Shown here piece after piece: positions 53,660 to 61,244 of a stretch of 64,000 bases of DNA. Every line of letters begins with the position of its first letter. Positions within the stretch are counted from its first letter, which is position 1. The notes below the pieces were generated by a model. It saw only the letters and a program-made list of their open reading frames with translations, did no database searches and had not been told where the DNA came from. The translations under genes and the position numbers were made by a program. The stretch comes from Celeribacter indicus (lineage in GTDB: Bacteria; Pseudomonadota; Alphaproteobacteria; Rhodobacterales; Rhodobacteraceae). The stretch covers positions 2,480,001 to 2,544,000 of the forward strand of contig NZ_CP004393.1 in the NCBI RefSeq assembly GCF_000819565.1, given 5' to 3'.

Positions 53660-53822
53660 GGCGGGCCTCGTTCTTCTGATGTCGGTCTTGGGGTGGCATG
53701 GATTTTGTGGCGCTTCAAGGGTAGGAATCGCCGCGCCCCGGTCCTATTGATGACGCAGGACGCACAAACGCCGCCGCGCAAGAGCAGAGCGGGCTCACAC
53801 CCGCCGGGAAAGAACGACGACC

Positions 53823-54350
53823 GTGGATTTCTACGCAACCCTTTTCGAACTCATCGACATGCGGTCCTTTTCCAACCTGTGGTACTGGATCGCGCTCGCG
53901 GTGCTGTGGTCGACCGCCTCCCATTTCGTCCTCGGCGTGCCCTTCGATCTCGCGCAGAAGGCGCGGCGGCAGGGGGGCGAGCGCATGGAGGAACTCGAGG
54001 CGATGGTGCGAATCAACATCGGGCGCCTGCTGAACATCGCGGAGGTCTCCGGCCTCCTGATCACCGCCCTCGTCGCGACCGTCATCACCGTGCTCGGCGT
54101 GACCGGCTTCGTCTACGGGGCGGAATTCTCGCAGGCGGTCTTCCTGATGGCGTTTCCGATGACGCTGGTCGCGTTGCTCAACCTGCGCACGGCGCGGCGG
54201 ATCGCGGCACAGGCGCCGCGGGGAGAGGCCCTTGTCGCACTCCTGCGCCGCCACAGACTCTTCGTCCAGATCATCGGCATGCTGTCGATCTTCGTCACCG
54301 CCATGTGGGGCATGTATCAGAATATCGCAACCGGCCCGCTGGGCGGGTAA
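53823..54350 (+). CDS. Membrane protein commonly labelled 'component of SufBCD complex'
   Basis: A 175-aa inner-membrane protein with about four hydrophobic helices. The start (MDFYATLFELIDMRSFSNLWYWIALAVLWSTASHFVLGVPFDL) is highly characteristic of a roseobacter family with that label. I see no Fe-S-assembly motif, and no suf gene is nearby, so the label is doubtful. GTG 53823 is the start. It lies 10 bases before mfd and may be cotranscribed. Confidence 0.8.
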   Translation: MDFYATLFELIDMRSFSNLWYWIALAVLWSTASHFVLGVPFDLAQKARRQGGERMEELEAMVRINIGRLLNIAEVSGLLITALVATVITVLGVTGFVYGAEFSQAVFLMAFPMTLVALLNLRTARRIAAQAPRGEALVALLRRHRLFVQIIGMLSIFVTAMWGMYQNIATGPLGG

Positions 54351-54360
54351 GGGGGCCGGA

Positions 54361-57300
54361 GTGACGGAACATATCAAGATCGGGGGAGCGCCCGAGGGGT
54401 TCGACGCCTTTCTTCTTGCGCGCGAGGTGGCGCGGGCGGCGGGTCCGGTCGTCCATGTCGCGCGCGACGACAAGCGGCTCGCGGCGCTGCGCGAGGCGTT
54501 GCGCTTCTTCGCGCCGGACCTGCCGGTGATCGACTTCCCGGCCTGGGACTGCCTGCCCTATGACCGGATTTCGCCCCATGCCGATATCTCCGCGGCGCGG
54601 ATGGCGACGCTCGCGGCGCTCGTCCATGGCGCGCTGCCGAAACGCTTCGTCCTGCTCACGACGCTTTCGGCGGCGATGCAGCGCGTTCCCGCGCGGGAGA
54701 CGCTGGCGGAGGCCGCCTTCGGGCTGCGCAAGGGGCAGCGGGTCAACGAGCGGCAGCTGCGGGACTTCTTCGTGCGCATGGGCTTCACCCAGGCGCCGAC
54801 GGTGGTCGAGCACGGGGACTATGCGATCAGGGGCGGCATCATCGACGTGTTTCCGCCGGGGCATGAATTGCCGGTGAGGCTCGATTTCTTCGGCGATGAA
54901 CTCGACGGCCTGCGCCGTTTCGATCCGGGCAGCCAGAAGACGGTGGACAGCCTTACGGAGATCACCTTCACCCCGGTGTCGGAGGTGATCCTCGACGAGG
55001 CTGCGATCACGCGCTTCCGGCAGAATTACCGCATCGAATTCGGGGCCGCGGGCAGCGACGATCCACTCTACGAGGCGGTCTCCGCCGGCAAGAAGCACGC
55101 CGGGATCGAGCATTGGCTACCCTATTTCCACGACCGCCTGGAAACCCTGTTCGACTACCTGCCGGAATCCGTGATTTCCCTTGACGATCAATCGACTGCC
55201 GCGCGTCTTTCGCGCTGGGAAGGCATCGTCGACCAATATGAGACGCGGCGTATCGCGCTCACCCAGAAGGGCCGGCTCGACAGCGTCTACAAGCCCTGTC
55301 CGCCGGGACTTCTCTACCTCGACGACGCGGCCTGGGAGGCGGCGGTGGCCGGGCGGCGCGTGCTGCATTTCCACCCGCTCGCGCAGGCCACGGGGCCGGG
55401 CGTCATCGACGCCGGCGGGCGGATCGGGCGCAATTTCGCGCCCGAGCGCCAGATGGAGGGCATCAATCTTTTCGAGGAGCTGGCGGATCACGTCGAAAAA
55501 CGGCGCAAGCAGGGGCAGGTGGTGATCGCCTCCTGGTCCGAGGGCGCGCGCGAACGGCTGAAATCGCTGCTCGAGGATCAGGATCTGAGCGGGCTGAACG
55601 AGATCGGGGACTGGCGCGACGTGCCGGAAGGCACGGGCGGCGTCTACCTGTCGGTCTGGGCGCTCGAACAGGGGTTCGAGGCGCCGGTGGGCGGCGGCCA
55701 TTCGGTCACGGTGATCTCCGAACAGGACGTGCTGGGCGACCGGCTGGTGCGCCGTCCGGGGCGCCGCAAGCGGGCGGAGTACTTCCTCACCGAATATTCC
55801 ACGCTCACCCCCGGCGATCTGATCGTCCATGTCGATCACGGCGTCGGCATCTTTCGCGGGCTGGAGGTGGTCACGGCGGCGGGCGCGGCGCATGAATGCC
55901 TCCTGCTCGAATATGCGGGCGGCGACCGGCTTTACCTGCCGGTCGAGAACATCGAGCTTCTGAGCCGCTACGGCCATGAGGAGGGGCTTCTCGACAAGCT
56001 CGGCGGCGGCGCCTGGCAGGCCAAGAAGGCGCGGATGAAGGAACGTGTCCGCGAGGTGGCCGAGAAGCTCATGCGCATCGCCGCCGAACGGCATATCCGC
56101 AAGGCGCCGATCATGGAGCCGCCCGCCGACATGTGGGAGGCCTTCTGCGCGCGCTTCCCCTACAGCGAGACCGAGGATCAGCTTCGCGCGATCGAGGACG
56201 TGCTCGACGACCTCGAGGCCGGCCGGCCGATGGACCGGCTGATCTGCGGCGACGTGGGTTTCGGCAAGACCGAGGTGGCGATGCGCGCGGCTTTCGTCGC
56301 GGCGATGTCGGGCGCGCAGGTGGCGGTGATCGCGCCGACGACGCTGCTCGCGCGGCAGCATTTCCGCTCCTTCGCCGACCGGTTCCGCGGCTTTCCCCTC
56401 AACGTCCGGCCGATGTCCCGCTTCGTCTCCGCGCGCGACATGGCGAAGACGCGCGAGGAACTGGCCGACGGGACGGTGGATATCGTCGTGGGCACCCATG
56501 CGCTTCTGGCGAAATCGGTGAAATTCGCCAATCTCGGCCTGCTGATCGTGGACGAGGAACAGCGCTTCGGCGTGACCCACAAGGAACAGCTCAAATCGCT
56601 GCGCTCCAATATCCACGTGCTCACGCTCTCGGCAACGCCGATCCCGCGCACGCTCCAGATGTCGCTCACCGGGGTGCGCGACCTGTCGATCATCGGCACG
56701 CCGCCCGTGGACCGGCTGTCGATCCGCACCTATGTGAGCGAGTTCGACACGGTGACGATCCGCGAGGCGCTCTTGCGCGAACATTATCGCGGCGGGCAGA
56801 GTTTCTTTGTCGTGCCGCGCGTCTCCGACATTCCCGAGATCGAGGAGTTCCTGCGCGATCAGGTGCCCGAGGTCTCCGTCGTCGTCGCCCATGGCCAGAT
56901 GGCGGCGGGCGAGCTCGACGAGCGGATGAATGCCTTCTACGACGGCAAGTATGACGTGCTTCTGGCCACGACGATCATCGAGAGCGGCATCGACATTCCG
57001 ACCGCGAACACGATGGTCGTGCACCGCGCCGACATGTACGGTCTCGCACAGCTCTACCAGATCCGCGGCCGGGTCGGCCGGTCGAAATCGCGCGCCTATT
57101 GCTACCTCACGACGAAACCCCGCGCACCGCTCACGCCGCAGGCGGAGAAACGGCTGCGCGTGCTGGGCTCGCTCGACACGCTCGGCGCGGGTTTCACCCT
57201 CGCAAGCCAGGATCTCGACATTCGCGGGGCGGGCAATCTCGTGGGCGAGGAGCAGTCCGGCCATGTGCGCGAGGTGGGGTTCGAGCTTTACCAGTCGATG

Positions 57301-57831
57301 CTCGAGGACGCGATCGCGCGGATCCGCTCGGGCGAGGAACAGGTGAGCCTCGAGGACGGGCAATGGGCGCCGCAGATCAATCTCGGCGTGCCGGTGCTGA
57401 TCCCCGAGGAGTACGTTCCCGATCTCGACGTGCGGCTCGGGCTTTATCGCCGGCTTTCGGGGCTGAAGACGAAGGTGGAGCTCGAAGGCTTCGCCGCCGA
57501 GCTGATCGACCGTTTCGGCAAGTTGCCGAAGGAGGTCAACACCCTGCTGCTCGTCGTGCGGATCAAGGAGAAATGCCGCGAGGCCGGGATTGCGCGGCTT
57601 GACGGCGGGCCGAAGGGCGCGACGATCCAGTTCCACAACGACAAATACGCCAATCCCGCGGGGCTCGTGGAGTTCATCCACGGCCAGAAGGGTCAGGCGA
57701 AGGTGAAGGACAACAAGATCGTCATCCGCCGCGACTGGAGCCGCGATGCCGACAAGATCAAGGGCGCCTTTTCCATCGCGCAGGATCTGGCGAAGTTCGC
57801 GAAGGCCGCCCCGCAGAAGGCGAAGGGCTGA
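54361..57831 (+). CDS. mfd: Transcription-repair coupling factor
   Basis: Strips stalled RNA polymerase and recruits UvrA to lesions. The 1156 residues match E. coli Mfd (1148). The order is UvrB-like N half (LPVIDFPAWDCLPYDRISPHADI near 60), an RNAP-interaction domain (PGDLIVHVDHGVGIFRGLE near 485), then the RecG-like translocase with Walker A GDVGFGKTEVAMRA near 628, DEEQ near 730 and ATPIPRTLQMSL near 758. The C-terminal TRCF domain follows. GTG 54361 gives the family start; the frame is open upstream but inside the previous gene. Confidence 0.97.
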   Translation: MTEHIKIGGAPEGFDAFLLAREVARAAGPVVHVARDDKRLAALREALRFFAPDLPVIDFPAWDCLPYDRISPHADISAARMATLAALVHGALPKRFVLLTTLSAAMQRVPARETLAEAAFGLRKGQRVNERQLRDFFVRMGFTQAPTVVEHGDYAIRGGIIDVFPPGHELPVRLDFFGDELDGLRRFDPGSQKTVDSLTEITFTPVSEVILDEAAITRFRQNYRIEFGAAGSDDPLYEAVSAGKKHAGIEHWLPYFHDRLETLFDYLPESVISLDDQSTAARLSRWEGIVDQYETRRIALTQKGRLDSVYKPCPPGLLYLDDAAWEAAVAGRRVLHFHPLAQATGPGVIDAGGRIGRNFAPERQMEGINLFEELADHVEKRRKQGQVVIASWSEGARERLKSLLEDQDLSGLNEIGDWRDVPEGTGGVYLSVWALEQGFEAPVGGGHSVTVISEQDVLGDRLVRRPGRRKRAEYFLTEYSTLTPGDLIVHVDHGVGIFRGLEVVTAAGAAHECLLLEYAGGDRLYLPVENIELLSRYGHEEGLLDKLGGGAWQAKKARMKERVREVAEKLMRIAAERHIRKAPIMEPPADMWEAFCARFPYSETEDQLRAIEDVLDDLEAGRPMDRLICGDVGFGKTEVAMRAAFVAAMSGAQVAVIAPTTLLARQHFRSFADRFRGFPLNVRPMSRFVSARDMAKTREELADGTVDIVVGTHALLAKSVKFANLGLLIVDEEQRFGVTHKEQLKSLRSNIHVLTLSATPIPRTLQMSLTGVRDLSIIGTPPVDRLSIRTYVSEFDTVTIREALLREHYRGGQSFFVVPRVSDIPEIEEFLRDQVPEVSVVVAHGQMAAGELDERMNAFYDGKYDVLLATTIIESGIDIPTANTMVVHRADMYGLAQLYQIRGRVGRSKSRAYCYLTTKPRAPLTPQAEKRLRVLGSLDTLGAGFTLASQDLDIRGAGNLVGEEQSGHVREVGFELYQSMLEDAIARIRSGEEQVSLEDGQWAPQINLGVPVLIPEEYVPDLDVRLGLYRRLSGLKTKVELEGFAAELIDRFGKLPKEVNTLLLVVRIKEKCREAGIARLDGGPKGATIQFHNDKYANPAGLVEFIHGQKGQAKVKDNKIVIRRDWSRDADKIKGAFSIAQDLAKFAKAAPQKAKG

Positions 57832-57834
57832 GCC

Positions 57835-59016
57835 TCAGCGGCGCTCGAGCCGGAACAGGAAGAGCGCGAGGCCGGAGCAGATCATGCCCGCCGTCACCAC
57901 GGGGATCGCGGTGCCGTTGAACATCAGGCCGACCGGCGCCGCGATCAGGACCGATCCCATCGTGAAGGTCGCGCCGATCAGTGAATTGGCGAGGCCCGCG
58001 AGCCGGCCGAGCGGCGAGAGCGCGAGCGCGTTCAGGTTGCCGAAGGTCAGCGCGGCGATGGAGAACATCGCCACCGTCCACAGGAAGAAGATCGCGAAAC
58101 TGTCCGTGAAACCGGCGAGGTTCAGCACGAGCGCGATGGTCGAGGCGGTGAGCGAGATCGAATATCCGAGGCGGATCATGAAATGCATGCCGAGCCGGGA
58201 GACGAGGTTGCCGTTCAGGATCGCCCCCGCCGCGGAGACCAGCGCGGTCGCGCCGAACCAGTAGGGAAAGGTGTCGGCCATGCCGTACGTGGTTTCGTAG
58301 ATCTGTTGTACCGAGGAGAGGATCGCGAACATCTGGGCAAAGCCGAGCGTCAGGATCGCGATATAGATCCGCACGTTGTAATTGCCGAAGACCTCGCGCA
58401 CGCCGCCGGCGAGATCGGTCCAGTTGAGGTGGCGGCGGTTCTCCGGCAGCAGCGTCTCGTCCTGGCGCAGGCCGAGCCAGGTGCCGACGATGAGGGCGAG
58501 GAGCACGAAGGAGGCAAAGATCCCGTGCCAGCCGAATCCCGCGATGATGAAGGCACCGATGGAGGGTGCGGCGGCGGGCGCGACCATGAAGATCGTCATG
58601 ACGAAGGAGGTGATCTTCGCCATTTCCCGGCCTTCGTAGAGGTCGCGCACCATCGCGACGCCGACGGTGCGGGGGAAGGCCGCGCCCATGCCCTGAAGCA
58701 CGCGCCCGGCGAGCATCACCTCGAGCGAGCCGGAGAAGCCTGCGATGAGCGCTCCCGTGATATAGAGGCCGAGGCCGAAGAGGATGATCGGCTTGCGGCC
58801 CCAGTGATCGGAGACCGGGCCGGAGACGAGCGTGCCGAAACCCATGCCGAAGACGAAGGAAGTGAGCACGAGCTGGGCGCGGTTCACATCGTCGGGCGTG
58901 AGGTCGGCGGCGATGTCGGGCAGGCCCGGCAGCATCGCGTCGATGGAAAAGGCCACGGTCGCGAACATGAGTGCGAGCAGGATGGTGAATTCGATCTGGG
59001 GCAATCGGCGCGGCAT
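57835..59016 (-). CDS. Bcr/CflA-type MFS drug/sugar efflux transporter
   Basis: A 393-aa 12-helix MFS protein of the DHA1 Bcr/CflA subfamily. The typical start LPQIEFTILLALMFATVAFSIDAMLPGLPDI is followed by the loop motif GPVSDHWGRKPIILFG and antiporter motif VLQGMGAAFPRTVGVAMVRDL. The natural substrate is unknown. It converges on mfd with only three bases between stops. Confidence 0.9.
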   Translation of the reverse strand: MPRRLPQIEFTILLALMFATVAFSIDAMLPGLPDIAADLTPDDVNRAQLVLTSFVFGMGFGTLVSGPVSDHWGRKPIILFGLGLYITGALIAGFSGSLEVMLAGRVLQGMGAAFPRTVGVAMVRDLYEGREMAKITSFVMTIFMVAPAAAPSIGAFIIAGFGWHGIFASFVLLALIVGTWLGLRQDETLLPENRRHLNWTDLAGGVREVFGNYNVRIYIAILTLGFAQMFAILSSVQQIYETTYGMADTFPYWFGATALVSAAGAILNGNLVSRLGMHFMIRLGYSISLTASTIALVLNLAGFTDSFAIFFLWTVAMFSIAALTFGNLNALALSPLGRLAGLANSLIGATFTMGSVLIAAPVGLMFNGTAIPVVTAGMICSGLALFLFRLERR

Positions 59017-59106
59017 GGGACACTCGTCGTGGGGGAAGAATCGGGGGGGATTCGCCCGCAACCTATGCGGCGTTTCCCGGATTGACCAGTTGCCGGCGGT
59101 CGCAAC

Positions 59107-59130
59107 CCCTCTGCGCGAATGCACAGAGGG
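59107..59130 (-). terminator. Hairpin between the DsbA-family and MFS genes
   Basis: CCCTCTG (59107-59113) and CAGAGGG (59124-59130), extended inside by GC/GC with one mismatch, form a stem just after the DsbA-family gene on the minus strand. No long T-run. Confidence 0.45.
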
Positions 59131-59138
59131 TCGGAGCC

Positions 59139-59780
59139 TCAGCTCTCCGCCTCGCGTCCGGCGAGTTCGTCGATGACCCGCAGCCACAGGTCGGTCGGCT
59201 GTGCGCCCTCGACCGCGTGGCGGTTGCCGACGATGTAGAGCGGCACGGCGTTGACGCCACGCTCGCGGGCATGGGCGTCCCGCCGCCCGATCTCCTCGCG
59301 GTCGGCGCCGGAGGCGAGCAGGCGGCGCACCGCCTCGGGATCCATCTCCACCTGGGCGGCGAGCTCGCAGAGCACCTCGCTGTCGCCGATGTCGCGCCCC
59401 TCCTGGAAATAGGCGCGGTAGAGGGCGGCGACCATCGGTGTCTGCCGGCCCTCGATCCCGGCCCAGTGAATGAGGCGATGCGCGTCGAGCGTGTTCGGCG
59501 TGCGGGTGATCGCGGCGAGGTCGGCCTTCGGCTGCTCCTTCACGAGGATCTCGACGAGCGGCGCATAGGCCGTGCGGGCGCGCTCGGCACCGCCGAATTT
59601 CGCCTCGAGATAGCGGCGCCGGTCCATGCCTTCGGGCGGCATGTCGGGGTTGAGCTGGAACGGGTGCCACTGGATCGCGAAGGGATGATCCGGCCGCGCC
59701 TCGAGCGCGCGGTCGAGCCGGGCCTTGCCGATATAGCACCAGGGGCAGATCGGGTCGTGGAAGATATCGAGGGGGATCAT
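59139..59780 (-). CDS. DsbA-family oxidoreductase (FrnE-like)
   Basis: A 213-aa cytoplasmic thioredoxin-fold protein with insertion helices, of the FrnE/2-hydroxychromene-2-carboxylate isomerase group. The redox motif is C12-P-W-C15 (DIFHDPICPWCYIGK). The family cis-Pro region is GVNAVPLYIVGNRHAVEGAQP. Deinococcus FrnE is a disulfide isomerase; the partner here is unknown. ATG 59780 fits the start. It has no signal peptide. Confidence 0.9.
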   Translation of the reverse strand: MIPLDIFHDPICPWCYIGKARLDRALEARPDHPFAIQWHPFQLNPDMPPEGMDRRRYLEAKFGGAERARTAYAPLVEILVKEQPKADLAAITRTPNTLDAHRLIHWAGIEGRQTPMVAALYRAYFQEGRDIGDSEVLCELAAQVEMDPEAVRRLLASGADREEIGRRDAHARERGVNAVPLYIVGNRHAVEGAQPTDLWLRVIDELAGREAES

Positions 59781-59932
59781 CGCGGGCTCCTTGTCGTCCT
59801 CTCCAGTCCTAGCGAACCGGGCGGGCGAAGGGGAGGGGGCAAGAAAAGGAAAATATTCCTGCCCTTCACGATTTTCCCGCTGGGCGATGTTCCCGTTGAC
59901 CCAGATCTTGTGTCCGCGGCCTGTTTGCAACT

Positions 59933-59950
59933 TTGCAAACCGCCGATGTT
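59933..59950. promoter_or_regulatory. Inverted repeat GTTTGCAA-CT-TTGCAAAC
   Basis: A perfect 8-bp inverted repeat with two bases between, in the 306-base gap between the DsbA-family gene and a small plus-strand gene. It contains two TTTGCAA-like half sites, similar to the motif bound by short-chain fatty acyl-CoA regulators (ScfR/PccR) in Rhodobacter. The rest of the gap shows only a lone TTGACC at 59896. Confidence 0.45.
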
Positions 59951-60086
59951 CGCCCTGTGTTTCCGGTTCGTTCCGCCGCGGCAGGGGCGCGGGTGTTTCA
60001 GTTCGATGCGGATGACCGGGGCGGGGAATCGTGTTTAACTGATCGCAACGAAACACTTTTTCTTGAGTTCGCAGGATACCGGTACG

Positions 60087-60323
60087 ATGGCTTTCACCTT
60101 GTCACACGAGTTTCGCTCCTATCACGGTCACGCGCGCGCCACGGGGCGCGACCATCCGGGCCGCCACCGTCGCCTCGGCGTGCCGATGGCCACCCTGGTG
60201 CTCGGCGCGATCGCGGCGCTGGCGATTGCGGGCGGGGCGCTCGACCGGCTCTCGACACCTCGGATGTCGGGCGAGCTGTCGCAGATCGAATTCCTCACCG
60301 GCGCGCTGAAACACGCGCGCTGA
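60087..60323 (+). CDS. Small single-pass membrane protein
   Basis: A 78-aa protein: basic N-terminal region rich in His and Arg (HEFRSYHGHARATGRDHPGRHRR), one hydrophobic helix (VPMATLVLGAIAALAIAGGAL), and a short C-terminal tail. No family is recognised. ATG 60087 is taken; an in-frame ATG-less extension reaches 60063. It is followed by a clear intrinsic terminator, supporting a separate transcript. Confidence 0.6.
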   Translation: MAFTLSHEFRSYHGHARATGRDHPGRHRRLGVPMATLVLGAIAALAIAGGALDRLSTPRMSGELSQIEFLTGALKHAR

Positions 60324-60402
60324 GGCCGGCAGGTCACCGCGGAACACGGGCAGGCAAAAACCTCACGAGCAGTCCCCCCATAACTGACACCTGCCCCACA
60401 AG

Positions 60403-60444
60403 AGCCCCCGAGATGCGGTCAACAGCATCCGGGGGCTTTCTTTT
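60403..60444 (+). terminator. Rho-independent terminator of the small membrane-protein gene
   Basis: AGCCCCCG (60403-60410) pairs with CGGGGGCT (60430-60437), with further inner pairs GATGC/GCATC. It is followed by TTCTTTT. It lies directly before the XRE-cupin gene. Confidence 0.8.
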
Positions 60445-60487
60445 CGCGGCTCTTCCCTTTTGTCCCGGCGAGGCGCTAGAAAGGGCC

Positions 60488-61117
60488 ATGGAGAGAGACG
60501 ACACACCGAGCCTCATCCGGCTGGCCCGCGAAAGCGGCGAAGGCGCGCCCGAGGAGGCGCGGCCCCTCGATCTCGGTGCGCGGGTGCGCGAACTACGCAA
60601 GGCGCGGGGCTGGACGCTCGAACAGGCGGCGAGCCAGGCCGGGCTCGCCCGCTCCACGCTGTCGAAGATCGAGAACGGGCAGATGTCGCCCACCTACGAT
60701 GCGCTCAAGAAGCTCGCCGTGGGGCTCGAGATCTCCGTGCCGCAACTCTTTACCCCGCCGCGCAAGGCGCAGATCTCGGGGCGGATGTCGGTGACGAAAT
60801 CGGGGCAGGGGACGGCCCATCCGACCGCCACCTACGAGCACGAGCTGCTCGCCTCCTCCCTCACCAAGAAGAGCATGCTGCCCTATCGCGCCACGATCCG
60901 GGCGCGCAGCTTCGAGGAATTCGATGGATGGGTGCGGCACGACGGCGAGGAATTCCTCTACGTGCTCACAGGGGTGATCACGCTCATCACCGAGTTCTAC
61001 GAACCGGTGGAGATGCGCCGCGGCGACAGCGCCTATTACGACGCCTCGATGGGCCACAACGTGATTTCCGTGAGCCCGGAGGATGCGACGATCCTCTGGG
61101 TCACCTCGCTCGGCTGA
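60488..61117 (+). CDS. XRE-family transcriptional regulator with C-terminal cupin
   Basis: A 209-aa repressor/activator of the HTH-cupin type (SutR/PuuR-like). The helix-turn-helix is LGARVRELRKARGWTLEQAASQAGLARSTLSKIENGQMSPTYDALKKLA (about 28-78). The cupin sensor is residues ~125-205 (HDGEEFLYVLTGVITLITEFYEPVEMRRGDSAYYDASMGHNVIS). Such regulators often control amine or sulfur metabolism genes and sense a small ligand. The target cannot be told from neighbours. Confidence 0.9.
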   Translation: MERDDTPSLIRLARESGEGAPEEARPLDLGARVRELRKARGWTLEQAASQAGLARSTLSKIENGQMSPTYDALKKLAVGLEISVPQLFTPPRKAQISGRMSVTKSGQGTAHPTATYEHELLASSLTKKSMLPYRATIRARSFEEFDGWVRHDGEEFLYVLTGVITLITEFYEPVEMRRGDSAYYDASMGHNVISVSPEDATILWVTSLG

Positions 61118-61126
61118 GCGCCGCGG

Positions 61127-61243
61127 TCAGAACCAGCTCTGGACCGTGCGCGCCGCGCCGGTGATATCCTCACCGGCTCCCGCAACCGTCCCGCAGGAGG
61201 CAAGGCCAAGGCAGGCCAGAAGTACCACGATTTTCGTCCTCAT
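61127..61243 (-). CDS. Entericidin-like small lipoprotein
   Basis: A 38-residue ORF: MRTKIVVLLACLGLASC is a lipoprotein signal with lipobox LASC. The mature peptide starts GTVAGAGEDITGAARTV, matching entericidin A/B (C-x-TVAGAGxDI pattern). Entericidins are envelope lipoproteins; EcnB is a bacteriolytic toxin with EcnA as antidote in Enterobacteria. ATG 61243 lies one base after the stop of the YejA-like gene (TGA-G-ATG), so it is translationally coupled to it. Confidence 0.8.
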   Translation of the reverse strand: MRTKIVVLLACLGLASCGTVAGAGEDITGAARTVQSWF

Positions 61244-61244
61244 C

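Noticed and set aside
55117..57681. Long minus-strand frame opposite mfd
   Set aside because: Same cause: mirror of a conserved gene, with no motif and shadow-like composition.
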